A stretch of 64,000 nt of DNA from the NCBI RefSeq assembly GCF_002198735.1, contig NZ_MWLO01000139.1, positions 124,001-188,000 on the forward strand. The letters are read 5' to 3'. Source of the stretch: Ideonella sp. A 288 (GTDB taxonomy: Bacteria > Pseudomonadota > Gammaproteobacteria > Burkholderiales > Burkholderiaceae_C). Position numbers and translations under genes: made by a program. Below are positions 1-9,234 of this stretch, piece after piece (position 1 is the first letter of the stretch; each line of letters starts with the position of its first letter). Under the pieces are notes generated by a model, which had not been told where the DNA came from, searched no databases, and worked only from the letters and a program-made list of their open reading frames with translations.

Positions 1-2
1 AG

Positions 3-743
3 CGGCGTGTCGTCGACACCGATCGCGGCCGCGCCCTCGAACTCAGCTTCGATCCTCGCACCAGCCTGGTCCTGGACGCCAGCGTGGCGTTCGTGCCCGA
101 AGCCACCGAGGCGGCGTTCGAGTACGACCTGAAGGTGCTGCCCGGCTTCACGCCGTCCGACGGCGGCAAGATGCCGGGGTGGTCGTCCCGCACCAAGCCC
201 GATGACAAGATCGCGCTGTCGAGGAACAAGGCCTTTGCCGGGTGGCCGCCCGGCTCGATGGGCACGCTGCTGGCGGGCAAGGGTGGTGATCGCGTCAATG
301 GCCACGACGGCTGGTCGCTGCGGGGTGGCTACATCGTGCCCTGGGCGGCCAAGCATCCGCTGCATGGGCAGATGGGCTTGACGACCTATGCCTACCACGC
401 GGCGATGCAGGACCAGTTCGGCGATTCGTGGCCCTGGACGCAGTGGGGGCCCTCGTCGGCCGTCGTCGGGCAATGGCAACGCATCCACCAGCGCCTGCGC
501 GTCAACACCCCCGGCAAGCGCAATGGCCTGCTCGAGGCCCGCATCGACGGCCGCCTGGTGTTCCGCAAGACCGACGTATACCTGCGCGATGGCCAGCGCT
601 GGGACCTCAACGACCTGGGCGTGGCCACCGAGGGCGGCATCGGCCGCGTCTGGCTGAACGTGTACCACGGCGGCACCGCGCTGCCCCCGACGCGTTGCGC
701 CGCCATGCTGCTGCGCAACCTCAAGGTCGCTCGGCTGGCATGA
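3..743 (+). CDS. Polysaccharide lyase-like protein, 5' end missing
   Basis: The reading frame is already open at the window edge, so the N-terminus, including any signal peptide, lies outside. The visible 246 codons contain a GGKMPGW motif near FEYDLKVLPGF and a later GWSLRGGY. These resemble the jelly-roll core of polysaccharide lyases such as families 14/20, where a GGKLPGL-type segment is typical. A C-terminal stretch, NTPGKRNGLLEARIDGR, also fits that fold, in which a strand carrying N-x-P-G-x-x-D/N-G is common. The likely role is cleavage of an acidic polysaccharide or a related carbohydrate-binding role, probably exported. Substrate cannot be inferred. Fold assignment is by motif memory only. 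Confidence 0.5.
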   Translation, partial: RRVVDTDRGRALELSFDPRTSLVLDASVAFVPEATEAAFEYDLKVLPGFTPSDGGKMPGWSSRTKPDDKIALSRNKAFAGWPPGSMGTLLAGKGGDRVNGHDGWSLRGGYIVPWAAKHPLHGQMGLTTYAYHAAMQDQFGDSWPWTQWGPSSAVVGQWQRIHQRLRVNTPGKRNGLLEARIDGRLVFRKTDVYLRDGQRWDLNDLGVATEGGIGRVWLNVYHGGTALPPTRCAAMLLRNLKVARLA

Positions 744-965
744 GCCCCGCCCGGCCGCCCGAAGGGGCTCATTCCCGCCCGGCGGGACGGGCCGAAGGCC
801 CAAGGGTGCCCCAGTGACCCCCGCCCGGCCGCCCGAAGGGGCTGATTCCCGCCTGGCGGGACCGGCTGCAGGCCGTAGGGTGCACTGGTGACCCCCGCCC
901 GGCCGCCCGAAGGGGCTCATTCCCGCCTGGCGGGACCGGCCGCAGCCCGGTGGGTGCACCAGTGA
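744..965. repeat. Three tandem copies of a 74-bp repeat
   Basis: Three near-identical 74-bp units lie at 744-817, 818-891 and 892-965. Each begins with CCCCGCCCGGCCGCCCGAAG, contains an inverted repeat (TCCCGCC / GGCGGGA) and ends in a GTGA. They fill the whole gap between the stop of the lyase-like gene and the next gene. The GTG of the last copy is in frame with that gene and is a plausible start codon. The units differ at a few positions. The inverted repeat could form a hairpin but has no T-run. Confidence 0.9.
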
Positions 966-1684
966 CCGCGGGCGAGCGCTTCGACCGCCTCGATGCCCTG
1001 CGCGGCGTGGCCATCGTGTGGATGGCGCTGTTCCATTTCTCGTTCGACCTGAGCCACTTCGGCCTGGTGCAGCCGCGCCAGAACTTCTACGCCGACCCGT
1101 TCTGGACCAGCCAGCGCACCGTCATCGTCAGCCTGTTCCTGGCCTGTGCCGGGCTGGGCCAGGCCGCGGCGCTGCAGGCCGGGCAGGGCTGGCCGCGCTT
1201 CTGGCGGCGCTGGGCGCAGGTGGCGGCTTGCGCGGTGCTGGTGTCGGCAGGGTCGGCGTTGATGTTCCCGCGCAGCTGGATCAGCTTTGGCGTGCTGCAC
1301 GGCATCGCGCTGATGCTGGTGCTGGCGCGGCTCGCCGCGCCCCTGGGGTGGGGCCTGTGGCCACTCGGGGCACTCTGTGTCGCGCTGCCCCAATGGGTGC
1401 AGGACCCCTGGTTCGACACGCGCTGGACCAACTGGCTGGGCCTGGTCACGCACAAGCCCATCACCGAGGATTTCGTGCCGCTGCTGCCCTGGCTGGGCGT
1501 GATGCTCTGGGGGCTGGCGGCGGGGCAGTGGTTGCTGGTGCACCGCCGCGGCGTGCTGGCCGGCGCGGTGCCCGCGGCCCTGCGGCCGCTGGCGTTGCTG
1601 GGCCGCTGGTCGCTCACGTTCTACATGCTGCACCAGCCGCTGTTCATCGGGGCGCTGATGGCCTGGATCGCCATGACGCGCTGA
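962..1684 (+). CDS. DUF1624 / HGSNAT-catalytic-domain membrane protein
   Basis: A polytopic membrane protein of about 240 residues. It opens with RFDRLDALRGVAIVWMALFH, the typical first segment of DUF1624/heparan-alpha-glucosaminide N-acetyltransferase-like proteins (R-x-D-x-x-R-G, then a transmembrane helix with a conserved His). It ends with LTFYMLHQPLFIG, the family's C-terminal helix motif. The family is believed to move acyl groups across membranes, but bacterial substrates are mostly unknown. I chose GTG at 962, inside the last 74-bp repeat. GTG at 950 is also in frame and would add four residues. It stands directly upstream of rlmB with a 54-bp gap. Confidence 0.75.
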   Translation: MTAGERFDRLDALRGVAIVWMALFHFSFDLSHFGLVQPRQNFYADPFWTSQRTVIVSLFLACAGLGQAAALQAGQGWPRFWRRWAQVAACAVLVSAGSALMFPRSWISFGVLHGIALMLVLARLAAPLGWGLWPLGALCVALPQWVQDPWFDTRWTNWLGLVTHKPITEDFVPLLPWLGVMLWGLAAGQWLLVHRRGVLAGAVPAALRPLALLGRWSLTFYMLHQPLFIGALMAWIAMTR

Positions 1685-1738
1685 ATGATCCGGCGTGGCC
1701 GGGCCGGTCGGCGGACGCCGGGGGGCTACCATCGCCGC

Positions 1739-2482
1739 ATGAGCTCACGCATCCTCTTCGGCTTCCATGCCGTCACCGTGCGGTTGAAGACCGCCCCCGA
1801 GTCGATCGTCGAACTGCACGTCGATGCCTCGCGGCGCGACGCCCGCATGCGCCAGTTCGTCGAGCGCGCGCAGGCCGCGGGCGCCAAGCTGATCGAGAGC
1901 GACGACGACCGCTTGATCCGCCTGGCCGGCAGCCCGCGGCACCAGGGCGTGGTGGCCAAGGTGAACCCGCTGCCGCAGCGCCATTCGCTCGACGAGGTGC
2001 TGGACGAGGTGGAAGGCCCGGCGCTGGTGCTGGTGCTGGACGGCGTGACCGACCCGCACAACCTCGGCGCCTGCCTGCGCGTGGCCGACGGGGCCGGGGC
2101 GCACGCGGTGGTGGCGCCGAAGGACCACGCCGTGGGCCTGAACGCCACGGTGGCCAAGGTGGCCAGCGGCGCCGCGGAGACGGTGCCCTACCTGATGGTG
2201 ACCAACCTCGCGCGCACGCTCAATGAACTGAAGGAGCGCGAGATCCAGGTCATCGGCACCGCCGAGGACGCCGAGCAGACCCTCTACGACATCGACCTCA
2301 CCGGCCCGGTGGCGCTGGTGCTCGGCGCCGAGGGCGCCGGCCTGCGGCAGCTCACCCGCAAGACCTGCGACGTGCTGGTGCGCATCCCGATGGCCGGCGC
2401 GGTGGAGAGCCTCAATGTGTCGGTGGCCTCGGGCGTGTGCCTCTTCGAGGCCTTGCGCCAGCGCCGGATCGCGGCCGCCTGA
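1739..2482 (+). CDS. rlmB: 23S rRNA (guanosine-2'-O)-methyltransferase RlmB
   Basis: This SPOUT-class methyltransferase of 247 residues, the usual RlmB length, methylates G2251 in the peptidyl-transferase loop of 23S rRNA. The N-terminal substrate-binding domain starts [13 protein letters not shown]. The C-terminal knotted domain shows the three TrmH motifs: [32 protein letters not shown] and [20 protein letters not shown] at 1739 was chosen over an upstream ATG at 1685 because the added residues are unlike RlmB and FGFHAV is close to the family N-terminus. The stop codon overlaps the start of the sirtuin gene. Confidence 0.95.
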   Translation: MSSRILFGFHAVTVRLKTAPESIVELHVDASRRDARMRQFVERAQAAGAKLIESDDDRLIRLAGSPRHQGVVAKVNPLPQRHSLDEVLDEVEGPALVLVLDGVTDPHNLGACLRVADGAGAHAVVAPKDHAVGLNATVAKVASGAAETVPYLMVTNLARTLNELKEREIQVIGTAEDAEQTLYDIDLTGPVALVLGAEGAGLRQLTRKTCDVLVRIPMAGAVESLNVSVASGVCLFEALRQRRIAAA

Positions 2483-3231
2483 TGATGGACGAAGCGGTGC
2501 TGGCCCGGGTGCGCGAGCGTTTGCGCGGCGCCACGTCGGTCTGCGCCTTCACCGGCGCGGGCATGAGCGCCGAGAGCGGCATCGCCACCTTCCGCGATGC
2601 GCTCACCGGGTTGTGGGCGCGCTTCGACCCTGCACAACTGGCCAGCGAGGAAGGCTTCCGTGACGACCCGGCACGCGCGTGGGCCTGGTATGCCGAGCGC
2701 CGCGCCGGGGTGCGTGCTGCCGAGCCCAACGCCGGTCACCATGCGCTGGCGGCGTTCGCACGGCGGCACCCGGGACGGCTGACGGTCGTCAGCCAGAACG
2801 TCGACGACCTGCACCAGCGCGCCGGCAACACCGACACGGTGCGCCTGCACGGCGACATGCTGGCCGACCGCTGGTTGCAGCGCTGCCCGCGGGCGCAGGC
2901 CTGTGACCCCGCCGACGCGGCACCCGGCACGCCGCCACGCTGCGCCGAATGCGGCAACCTGGTGCGGCCGGGCGTGGTGTGGTTCGGCGAGGTACTGCCC
3001 GGCGCCGCTTTCGACGCTGCCGAGCGGGCGGTGCGGGGCTGCGGGGTGCTGCTGGTGGTGGGCACCTCGGGGGCGGTCTGGCCGGCCGCCGGCCTGGTGT
3101 CGCTGGCGCGCATGGCCGGGGCTCATGTGGTGATCGTCAACCCGCAACCCAGCGAGATCGACGACGAGGCCGACGAGCTGGTCGCCGGCACGGCCGCCGA
3201 GGTGTTGCCGGCGCTGCTGGACACCCTGTAG
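2482..3231 (+). CDS. NAD-dependent protein deacylase, Sir2/CobB family
   Basis: This 249-residue sirtuin removes acyl groups from lysine using NAD+. The NAD-binding [14 protein letters not shown] motif is near residue 26, [12 protein letters not shown] near 104, the catalytic His in LHGDM near 123, and two Cys pairs (RCPRAQAC and RCAECG) form the structural zinc site. Tyr70 and Arg73 in WYAERR match the Y-x-x-R pair that binds succinyl/malonyl-lysine in SIRT5 and CobB, so desuccinylation is expected as well as deacetylation. ATG at 2482 overlaps the rlmB stop (TGATG), suggesting coupled translation; a second ATG follows at 2485. Confidence 0.9.
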   Translation: MMDEAVLARVRERLRGATSVCAFTGAGMSAESGIATFRDALTGLWARFDPAQLASEEGFRDDPARAWAWYAERRAGVRAAEPNAGHHALAAFARRHPGRLTVVSQNVDDLHQRAGNTDTVRLHGDMLADRWLQRCPRAQACDPADAAPGTPPRCAECGNLVRPGVVWFGEVLPGAAFDAAERAVRGCGVLLVVGTSGAVWPAAGLVSLARMAGAHVVIVNPQPSEIDDEADELVAGTAAEVLPALLDTL

Positions 3232-3272
3232 CGCTCGCTACACTCGGACGAACCGTCCGGAGACCCGCCGCC

Positions 3273-3914
3273 ATGCCTGTGTTCGCCATCAACCACCCCC
3301 TCGTGCGCCACAAGATCGGCCTGCTGCGCGAGGACGACATCTCGACCAAGAAGTTCCGCGAGCTGACCAACGAGATCGCCCGCCTGCTGGCCTACGAGGC
3401 CACCGCCGACTTTCCCCTCGAGAAGGCCACCATCCAGTGCTGGAGCGGCCCGGTCGAGATCGACCAGATCGCCGGCCGCAAGGTCACCGTGGTGCCGATC
3501 CTGCGCGCCGGCCTGGGCATGCTCGACGGCGTGCTCGACCTGGTGCCCAACGCCAAGGTCAGCGTGGTGGGCCTGTCGCGCGACCATGAGACCCTGCAAC
3601 CGGTGCACTACTTCGAGCGCTTCGTCGGCCACCTGTCGGAGCGCACCGCGATCATCGTCGACCCGATGCTGGCCACGGCCGGCTCGATGATCGCGACGGT
3701 GGACCTGCTCAAGGCCCGCGGCTGCGTGGACATCCGCGCGCTGGTGCTGGTGGCCGCACCGGAGGGCATCGCCGCGCTGGACAAGGCCCATCCCGACGTG
3801 CGCTGCTGGACGGCCGCGATCGACAGCCACCTCAACGAGATCGGCTACATCATCCCGGGCCTGGGCGACGCCGGCGACAAGATCTTCGGCACCAAGGACG
3901 ACCACACGCGCTGA
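3273..3914 (+). CDS. upp: Uracil phosphoribosyltransferase
   Basis: Converts uracil and PRPP to UMP in pyrimidine salvage. At 213 residues it is close to the usual 208-215. Visible signatures are the PILRAGLGM segment near residue 70, the PRPP-binding loop [11 protein letters not shown] near 128, and the C-terminal uracil-binding segment [23 protein letters not shown] at 3273 gives the conserved N-terminus [17 protein letters not shown]. It follows the sirtuin by 41 bp on the same strand and may share its transcript. The next gene is convergent. Confidence 0.95.
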   Translation: MPVFAINHPLVRHKIGLLREDDISTKKFRELTNEIARLLAYEATADFPLEKATIQCWSGPVEIDQIAGRKVTVVPILRAGLGMLDGVLDLVPNAKVSVVGLSRDHETLQPVHYFERFVGHLSERTAIIVDPMLATAGSMIATVDLLKARGCVDIRALVLVAAPEGIAALDKAHPDVRCWTAAIDSHLNEIGYIIPGLGDAGDKIFGTKDDHTR

Positions 3915-3949
3915 GGGGCGCCTTGCGCGGCAGGCGACCGCGGCGCGGG

Positions 3950-6511
3950 TCAGTGCAGCGGCGGCGCCTGGCGCTGCAGCATCTCGCCGGCGGCCTGGGC
4001 CGACAGCGGCGTGCCGAGGTGGAAGCCCTGGCCCAGCACGCAGCCCATCTCGCGCAGCATGGCCATCTGGTCGGCCGATTCGATGCCCTCGGCCACCACC
4101 GACTTGCGCAGCGCGCGGCCCAGATCGATGATGGTCTGCACCACGGTGGAGGCGTCCGAGCCGGCGCTCATCCGGCCGACGAAGGAGCGGTCGATCTTCA
4201 GGCTGTCGATCGGCAGCAGCGACAGCTGGCTGAGCGATGAATAGCCCGTGCCGAAGTCGTCCACCGCCAGCCGCACACCCAGCCGGCGCAGCGCTGCCAG
4301 CGTGTCCATCGCGCCCTCCACCGACGACATCAGCATGTGCTCGGTGAGTTCCAGCGTCAGGTGCTGCGGCCGCAGCCCGGCTTCGACGATGGCCCGGCTG
4401 ACGCGGTCCACGAAGTGGGGCTGTCCCAGGTCTTGCGCCGAGACGTTGACGCTCATCGTCAGGTCGGCCAGCGCCGGGTGGATCAGCTGGAAGCTGCGCA
4501 GTTGCCGGCAGGCCTGGTGCAGCACGAACTCGCTCAGCTGGGCCATCTGCCCGGTTTCCTCGGCGATGGCCAGGAAGGCCGCGGGCCCCAGCGTGCCGTC
4601 CACCGGATGGCGCCATCGCACCAGGGCCTCGAAGCCGCTGGCGCGCCCGCTGGCCAGGTCGAACAGCGGCTGGTAGTCCAGCGCCAGTTCACCGTCCTGC
4701 ACCGCGTGGCGCAGGTCGCCCTCGAGCCGCAGGCGGTCGGACACGGCCGTGTGCAGGCTGGCGTCGAACAGCGCGTAGCCGGCCTTGCCCCGGCTCTTGG
4801 CCTTGTACATCGCGGTGTCGGCGTCGCGCAGCAGTTGCTCGCCGGATTCGCAACCGAAGGCGCTGTAGGTGATGCCGATGCTGGCGCTGGCCACCAGGTC
4901 GACCTGGCCGAGGCGGAACGGCTTGCGCAGCGCGGCCATCAGCCGCTCGGCCAGCACGATCGCGTCGCGGCTGTGGGCCGAGGCGGGGCCCGCCTGGTCG
5001 GCGAGGATCGCGAACTCGTCACCGCCCAGGCGCGCGACCACGTCGCTGGGCCGCAGGTTCTCCTGGATGCGCCTGGCCATCTGCACCAGCAGGTCGTCGC
5101 CGGCGCCGTGGCCCAGGCTGTCGTTCACCAGCTTGAAGCGGTCGAAGTCGAGGAACAGCACTGCGAAGGCATGCGAGCGGTCGGCCTGGCAGCGCGCCAC
5201 CGCGCCGCTGAGGCATTCGAGGAAGCGCCGGCGGTTGGGCAACCCGGTGAGCGGGTCGTGGAAGGCCAGGTGCTGCAGGCCGGCCTCGGCCTGGCGCCGG
5301 GCCGACACGTCCTGCGCCTGCAGGATCAGGCAGGGCGACTCGGCATCGGGCTCGGTGAAGAAGCTGCAGTGCACCTGCACCCACACCGTGTGGCCGTCGC
5401 GATGGCGGCAGCGCAGTTCGGCGGCAAAGGGCTCGAACTCGCGGTGGTCCGACCGGCCCAGGCACTCGTCCAGTGCCGCCACGTCGTCGTCCAGCATGAA
5501 CTCGTGCAGGCGGCGCTGCAGCAGATCGGCCTCGTCCCGGCCGAGCAGGGCTCCGAGGGCGGGGTTGGTCTGCAGCAGCCGCCCGTCGAAGGCCATCAGC
5601 GCCATGCCGATCGAGGCGTGCGTGAAGGCCGCGTGGAAGCGCCGCTCGCTGGCCTGAAGCTCGCGCAGGTGTCTGGCGGTGGCCTCGGCCTCGCGCGCCG
5701 CGGCCTCGGCCCCGGATTCGCGCATCGCCTCGGCCGATTCCTGCTGCTTGAAGTAGAAGTGCAGCGTGACCAGCAGCATGGCCAGCAGCGGCACCATCAT
5801 CATCAGCACGCCGATGCCCTGCTGCCGGTAGGTGATGAACAGCAGCGTCGCGATGGACGCGCTGCCGGCGTAGGCCATGCCCACCCAGCGGAACACGCTG
5901 ACCAGGTCGCGCAGCGCGAAGAAGGGCTCGCCGCGCTTGAGCCGCGGCACGCCATTGATCATCTGCGCCGACACCAGGAAGTAGCTGGCGGCGAACACCA
6001 TGGTGGCGCCCAGCAGCGTGGCGGCGTCGGTCCAGCCCGAGGTCTCGATGCGCGCCAGCGCCGCGTCGAGCAGCGAGCCGGTGCCGAGCATCGCCACCGC
6101 CGCGATGGCCGGGCTGACGATGCGGCTGGTCCAGCGGCGGGAGGTGCGGTACGAGCCCATCGCCGCCTCGCCGGCCGCCGCCACCGTGGCCGCCGCCGGG
6201 CCCTGCACCAGCAGCAGCAGGAAGATGAAGATCTCGCCGGCGACGAAGGAGTTCTTGGAGCCGGGCACCCGCACCGGGAACAGGCCGGCCAGCATGGCCA
6301 GCAGCATGCCGCCGATGACCTGGGCCCAGCGCGCCAGAGACGAATCCGCCAACACCACCAGGCTGTGCAGCAGCGCCGCCGCGCCCAGTGCCACCGCTGC
6401 GCACCAGAACCAGGTGGCACGCCGGTTGTAGTCCGGCATCAGAGCGGCATGCAGCCGGCTCCACCACGCGCGGGGCGGGGGTGGTGAGACTAGGTCGTCG
6501 GCGGTGCTCAC
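3950..6511 (-). CDS. Membrane PAS-GGDEF-EAL cyclic-di-GMP enzyme
   Basis: This 853-residue protein synthesises and/or degrades the second messenger cyclic-di-GMP. Residues ~30-260 form an MASE-like block of about eight hydrophobic helices. Next come a short coiled segment, a PAS domain (~290-405), a GGDEF domain with an intact GGDEF at ~496-500, and an EAL domain from ~600. An RPSD inhibitory site lies five residues before GGDEF. The EAL domain keeps FEALVRW, ELTEHML, DDFGTGYSSL, KIDRSFV and AEGIES, so both active sites look intact. It stands alone, convergent with upp. The signal sensed by the membrane block is unknown. Confidence 0.92.
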   Translation of the reverse strand: MSTADDLVSPPPPRAWWSRLHAALMPDYNRRATWFWCAAVALGAAALLHSLVVLADSSLARWAQVIGGMLLAMLAGLFPVRVPGSKNSFVAGEIFIFLLLLVQGPAAATVAAAGEAAMGSYRTSRRWTSRIVSPAIAAVAMLGTGSLLDAALARIETSGWTDAATLLGATMVFAASYFLVSAQMINGVPRLKRGEPFFALRDLVSVFRWVGMAYAGSASIATLLFITYRQQGIGVLMMMVPLLAMLLVTLHFYFKQQESAEAMRESGAEAAAREAEATARHLRELQASERRFHAAFTHASIGMALMAFDGRLLQTNPALGALLGRDEADLLQRRLHEFMLDDDVAALDECLGRSDHREFEPFAAELRCRHRDGHTVWVQVHCSFFTEPDAESPCLILQAQDVSARRQAEAGLQHLAFHDPLTGLPNRRRFLECLSGAVARCQADRSHAFAVLFLDFDRFKLVNDSLGHGAGDDLLVQMARRIQENLRPSDVVARLGGDEFAILADQAGPASAHSRDAIVLAERLMAALRKPFRLGQVDLVASASIGITYSAFGCESGEQLLRDADTAMYKAKSRGKAGYALFDASLHTAVSDRLRLEGDLRHAVQDGELALDYQPLFDLASGRASGFEALVRWRHPVDGTLGPAAFLAIAEETGQMAQLSEFVLHQACRQLRSFQLIHPALADLTMSVNVSAQDLGQPHFVDRVSRAIVEAGLRPQHLTLELTEHMLMSSVEGAMDTLAALRRLGVRLAVDDFGTGYSSLSQLSLLPIDSLKIDRSFVGRMSAGSDASTVVQTIIDLGRALRKSVVAEGIESADQMAMLREMGCVLGQGFHLGTPLSAQAAGEMLQRQAPPLH

Positions 6512-6619
6512 CCTGCGATTCTTGCTCAGGTCGACGACCGGTCCCCGGTGCGCCGCCCTTTGTCCGGGCGCTTGGCCGGTGCCGTCATCGGCACCGGAAC
6601 CGCTGACCTTTGGTTCAGA

Positions 6620-8896
6620 TCAAGGCTCACCGGTGACGTTCGCTTCGCGCTTGTTGGTCGGGTTCGTCGTGCCGGCCTCGCTGAGTACCAGGCCTTCGCT
6701 GAGGACCAGGCCTTCGCTGAGCACGAGCCCCTCGCTGAGCACGAGCCCCTCGCTGAGCACCAGACCTTCGCTCAACACAAGGCCTTCGCTGAGCACCAGC
6801 CCTTCACTGAGCACCAACCCCTGCGACAGCGTCTTGCCACTGCTCAGCCAAGACGACAGCGTCGCCGAGGGCAGGAACACGCCCGTCTTGCCGACCATCG
6901 ACGAGGTGCCGGCCAGTTCACCCAACGTCACCACGCCCGGGGTCAGCAGTGCCGTGTTGGCCGCAGGCGACGACAGCACGGCCATCGGGTAGACGTTGTT
7001 CGTGTTGGGCCAGTAGCGCACCGTCATCTTCTTCACGCTGCCGCGCGCCCACAGCAGGCGCGGGTCGAAGGCCGGCTGCCATTGCTTGAACAGGGCCTCG
7101 CCGGTGACGACGCGGTTGCCGCCCACGAACACCAGGCGGCCCCAGGGCACGGCCTGGCCGTTGATGACCGAGGTCGGCGCGGGCAGGGTGGCGCCGCTCC
7201 ACCACAGCAGCGACTCGCCCGCGGCGATGGTGCCGCCGGCCGCGATGCGCTGGGCCATGTCGTTGCGGATGGCGCCGGCCAGGCGCACGGCGCCGTCGAT
7301 GTTCAATGCGCCCGCCCCCTGCTGCACCAGGTTGGCGTTGGGCAGGGTCTGCGCGGTGTACTGCAGGATGGCCTTCACGAGACCGGGCGTGAGGCCGTTG
7401 TTGGCTTCCAGCATCAGGGCCACGGCGCCGCTGACCACCGGCGCGGCGACGGAGGTGCCACTGAGTTGCATCAGGGCCTTGTCCTGTGCCTGGGAGACGC
7501 CGCTCACCTGCGCCAACGCGGCGTAGCGCGTGGCCAGCACGTTCCAGGCGCCGCCCGCGGCCACGGTGTCCTCGCCCAGCGCCGAAATGATCTTGTTGCC
7601 CGGTGCCACGAGGTCGGGCTTGAGCAGGTTGTCGTACTGGCGCACGCCGTTCGCGTCGACCAGCGAGCCCCGCGTCGGACCGCGCGAACTGAAGTTGGCG
7701 ACGACGTCGTCGGTGCGACTGGTGGTGCCCTTCATGTTGAGCGCCCCCACGGTGATGACGCTGGGCTCGTGGCCGGGCGAACTGATCGTGCCGTAGGCCT
7801 GCTTGCCCGCGGCGTTGAGGCCGAAGTTGCCGCCCGCCACCACCACCACGATGCCCTGTGCCACCGCGCTGCGCACGGCGCGCGCCAGCGGGTCGGTCTG
7901 GTACGACTCGGTCGAGTCGGCACCCAGGCTGAGGTTGATGATGCGGATGTTCTTGAACTTGCCGTAGTAGATGACCCAGTCGATGCCGGCCAGCACGTCG
8001 GACAACTGGCCGTAGCCGTTGTCGTCGAGCACGCGCACGTCGAACAGGTTGGCGTTTGGCGCGATGCCGGTGGTGTCCACCGCCTGGTAGGCCCCGCGGC
8101 CGGCGGCCACGGCCGCCACGTGAGAGCCGTGGCCGTAGCGGTCGGCCTTGGGCGCGAAGCCGTTCTGCAGGATGCCCAGGTAGGTGGTCATCGTGGGGCT
8201 GCCGGGGTAGAGCACGCCCGACACGTCGATGCCGGCCTTCCAGTCGGTCACGCCGGCGCGCACGGCGTCGCCGGCCTTGGTGAAGCTGATGGATTCACGC
8301 ACGCGGCTGGCACCGCCATCGTCGAGGAACTCGGCGTGCTGCCAGGAGATGCCCGAATCCAGCACCGCGATGCCGATGCCCTTGCCGGTCACGCCGGTGA
8401 TGCCGTTGTAGTTGGTGGTCCCGGTGGTGCGGACGGCCGCCGTGCCGGTGACGGCTTCGATGGTGCTGGCAGAACGCGTCATCAGGCGGTTGGGCGAGAT
8501 GCTCTGCACGTCGGTGCGCGAGGCGATGGTGGCCACCTTGCTGGCCGGCAGCATCGCGGCCAGCGCCAGCACCGAGCTGTAGCGGTAATAGATCGAGCCA
8601 CCAGCGGACATCACCGCCGAGCGGAGGGCGGTGAGTTCGGCGTCGTCGCTGCCGCTCACGATCAGCACCTTGACGTAGCGAACGCCATTGACGTCCTTGG
8701 CCCAGTTGATCTTGGGCGTGGTCGTCGCAGTCAACACGGACTGCAGGTCGCGGGCGATCTTGGGGCTCAGGGTCTGCGCCTGTGCGGACTGCACGACAAG
8801 TACCGTGGTCAGCAGCAGCACACCCAGCACCATCGCCAGCCAGCGGGCCAGTCTCAGGTCGGAAGACACAGGGGTCTTGGGTCGGCTTGGGGTCAT
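6620..8896 (-). CDS. Secreted S8 (subtilisin) family serine protease with repeat tail
   Basis: An exported subtilase of 758 residues. ATG at 8896 gives a clear signal peptide ending near VVQSAQA; an upstream ATG at 8980 would put 28 poorly fitting residues in front. The catalytic triad is visible: Asp in VLDSGI (~180), His in YGHGSHVAA (~256) and Ser in LSGTSVAAP (~482). Residues ~80-150 look like an I9-type propeptide. The last ~80 residues hold eight copies of GLVLSE followed by a polar tail ending NVTGEP. The tail could be a secretion or surface-anchoring element. The closest gene upstream is divergent. Confidence 0.92.
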   Translation of the reverse strand: MTPSRPKTPVSSDLRLARWLAMVLGVLLLTTVLVVQSAQAQTLSPKIARDLQSVLTATTTPKINWAKDVNGVRYVKVLIVSGSDDAELTALRSAVMSAGGSIYYRYSSVLALAAMLPASKVATIASRTDVQSISPNRLMTRSASTIEAVTGTAAVRTTGTTNYNGITGVTGKGIGIAVLDSGISWQHAEFLDDGGASRVRESISFTKAGDAVRAGVTDWKAGIDVSGVLYPGSPTMTTYLGILQNGFAPKADRYGHGSHVAAVAAGRGAYQAVDTTGIAPNANLFDVRVLDDNGYGQLSDVLAGIDWVIYYGKFKNIRIINLSLGADSTESYQTDPLARAVRSAVAQGIVVVVAGGNFGLNAAGKQAYGTISSPGHEPSVITVGALNMKGTTSRTDDVVANFSSRGPTRGSLVDANGVRQYDNLLKPDLVAPGNKIISALGEDTVAAGGAWNVLATRYAALAQVSGVSQAQDKALMQLSGTSVAAPVVSGAVALMLEANNGLTPGLVKAILQYTAQTLPNANLVQQGAGALNIDGAVRLAGAIRNDMAQRIAAGGTIAAGESLLWWSGATLPAPTSVINGQAVPWGRLVFVGGNRVVTGEALFKQWQPAFDPRLLWARGSVKKMTVRYWPNTNNVYPMAVLSSPAANTALLTPGVVTLGELAGTSSMVGKTGVFLPSATLSSWLSSGKTLSQGLVLSEGLVLSEGLVLSEGLVLSEGLVLSEGLVLSEGLVLSEGLVLSEAGTTNPTNKREANVTGEP
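6680..6823 (-). repeat. Eight tandem 18-bp repeats coding GLVLSE
   Basis: Eight uninterrupted 18-bp units near the 3' end of the S8 protease gene encode repeated Gly-Leu-Val-Leu-Ser-Glu. Units differ at synonymous positions; the end units diverge most. Because the unit is a multiple of three, copy-number change would keep the reading frame. Confidence 0.95.
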
Positions 8897-9234
8897 GGTC
8901 TCGACATCTCGGTCTGCGGTGGAAAACGCAGACCGGGGTCTGCGACTGTCGGCCGAATGAAGCGCCGGGCAGTGCTGCAATTTTCAGATGCTTGTGACCG
9001 CTTGTTTCATTTTTATCGATTTCGACCCGTGCGAATTCGGTCCTTTTCTACGAACCAAGAAATCTGATATCGGGGCAGGACGTGGCCTGCCCTTTCGTCC
9101 TTGGGATATCGGCGCCTCGACGATCAACTTGAGTGCGATTTCGAGGCGCCGAACCGCGGCTGTTCCAGGGTTCGACAGACACGTCGATTGGGTACCATCG
9201 CCGCCGTCTGAACTGGTCACAACGGAGGGACGTC
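8897..9234. other. Divergent intergenic region
   Basis: Holds the upstream regions of the S8 protease (leftward) and the AIM24-family gene (rightward). It has an A/T-richer patch around 8980-9070, where promoters would be expected, and a long inverted repeat at 9109-9152 (listed separately). I recognised no gene. Confidence 0.6.
9109..9152. promoter_or_regulatory. 12-bp perfect inverted repeat upstream of AIM24-family gene
   Basis: The arms TCGGCGCCTCGA (9109-9120) and TCGAGGCGCCGA (9141-9152) are perfect reverse complements separated by 20 bases, about 80 bp before the AIM24-family start codon. It could be an operator for a dimeric regulator or a hairpin in the 5' leader. No T-run follows, so it is unlikely to be a simple terminator. 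Confidence 0.45.

Noticed and set aside
744-965. CRISPR array or insertion-sequence end
   Set aside because: Units are directly adjacent with no variable spacers, and no terminal inverted repeats or transposase are present.
4337-6487. 716-codon plus-strand frame opposite the GGDEF-EAL gene
   Set aside because: It mirrors a clear GGDEF-EAL protein on the minus strand; translation is Ala/Gln/His-rich without domains, as expected for the antisense of GC-rich genes.
6504-6992. Plus-strand frame with repeated SLSTRPSLSTSPSL
   Set aside because: Antisense reading of the 18-bp repeats of the S8 protease gene.
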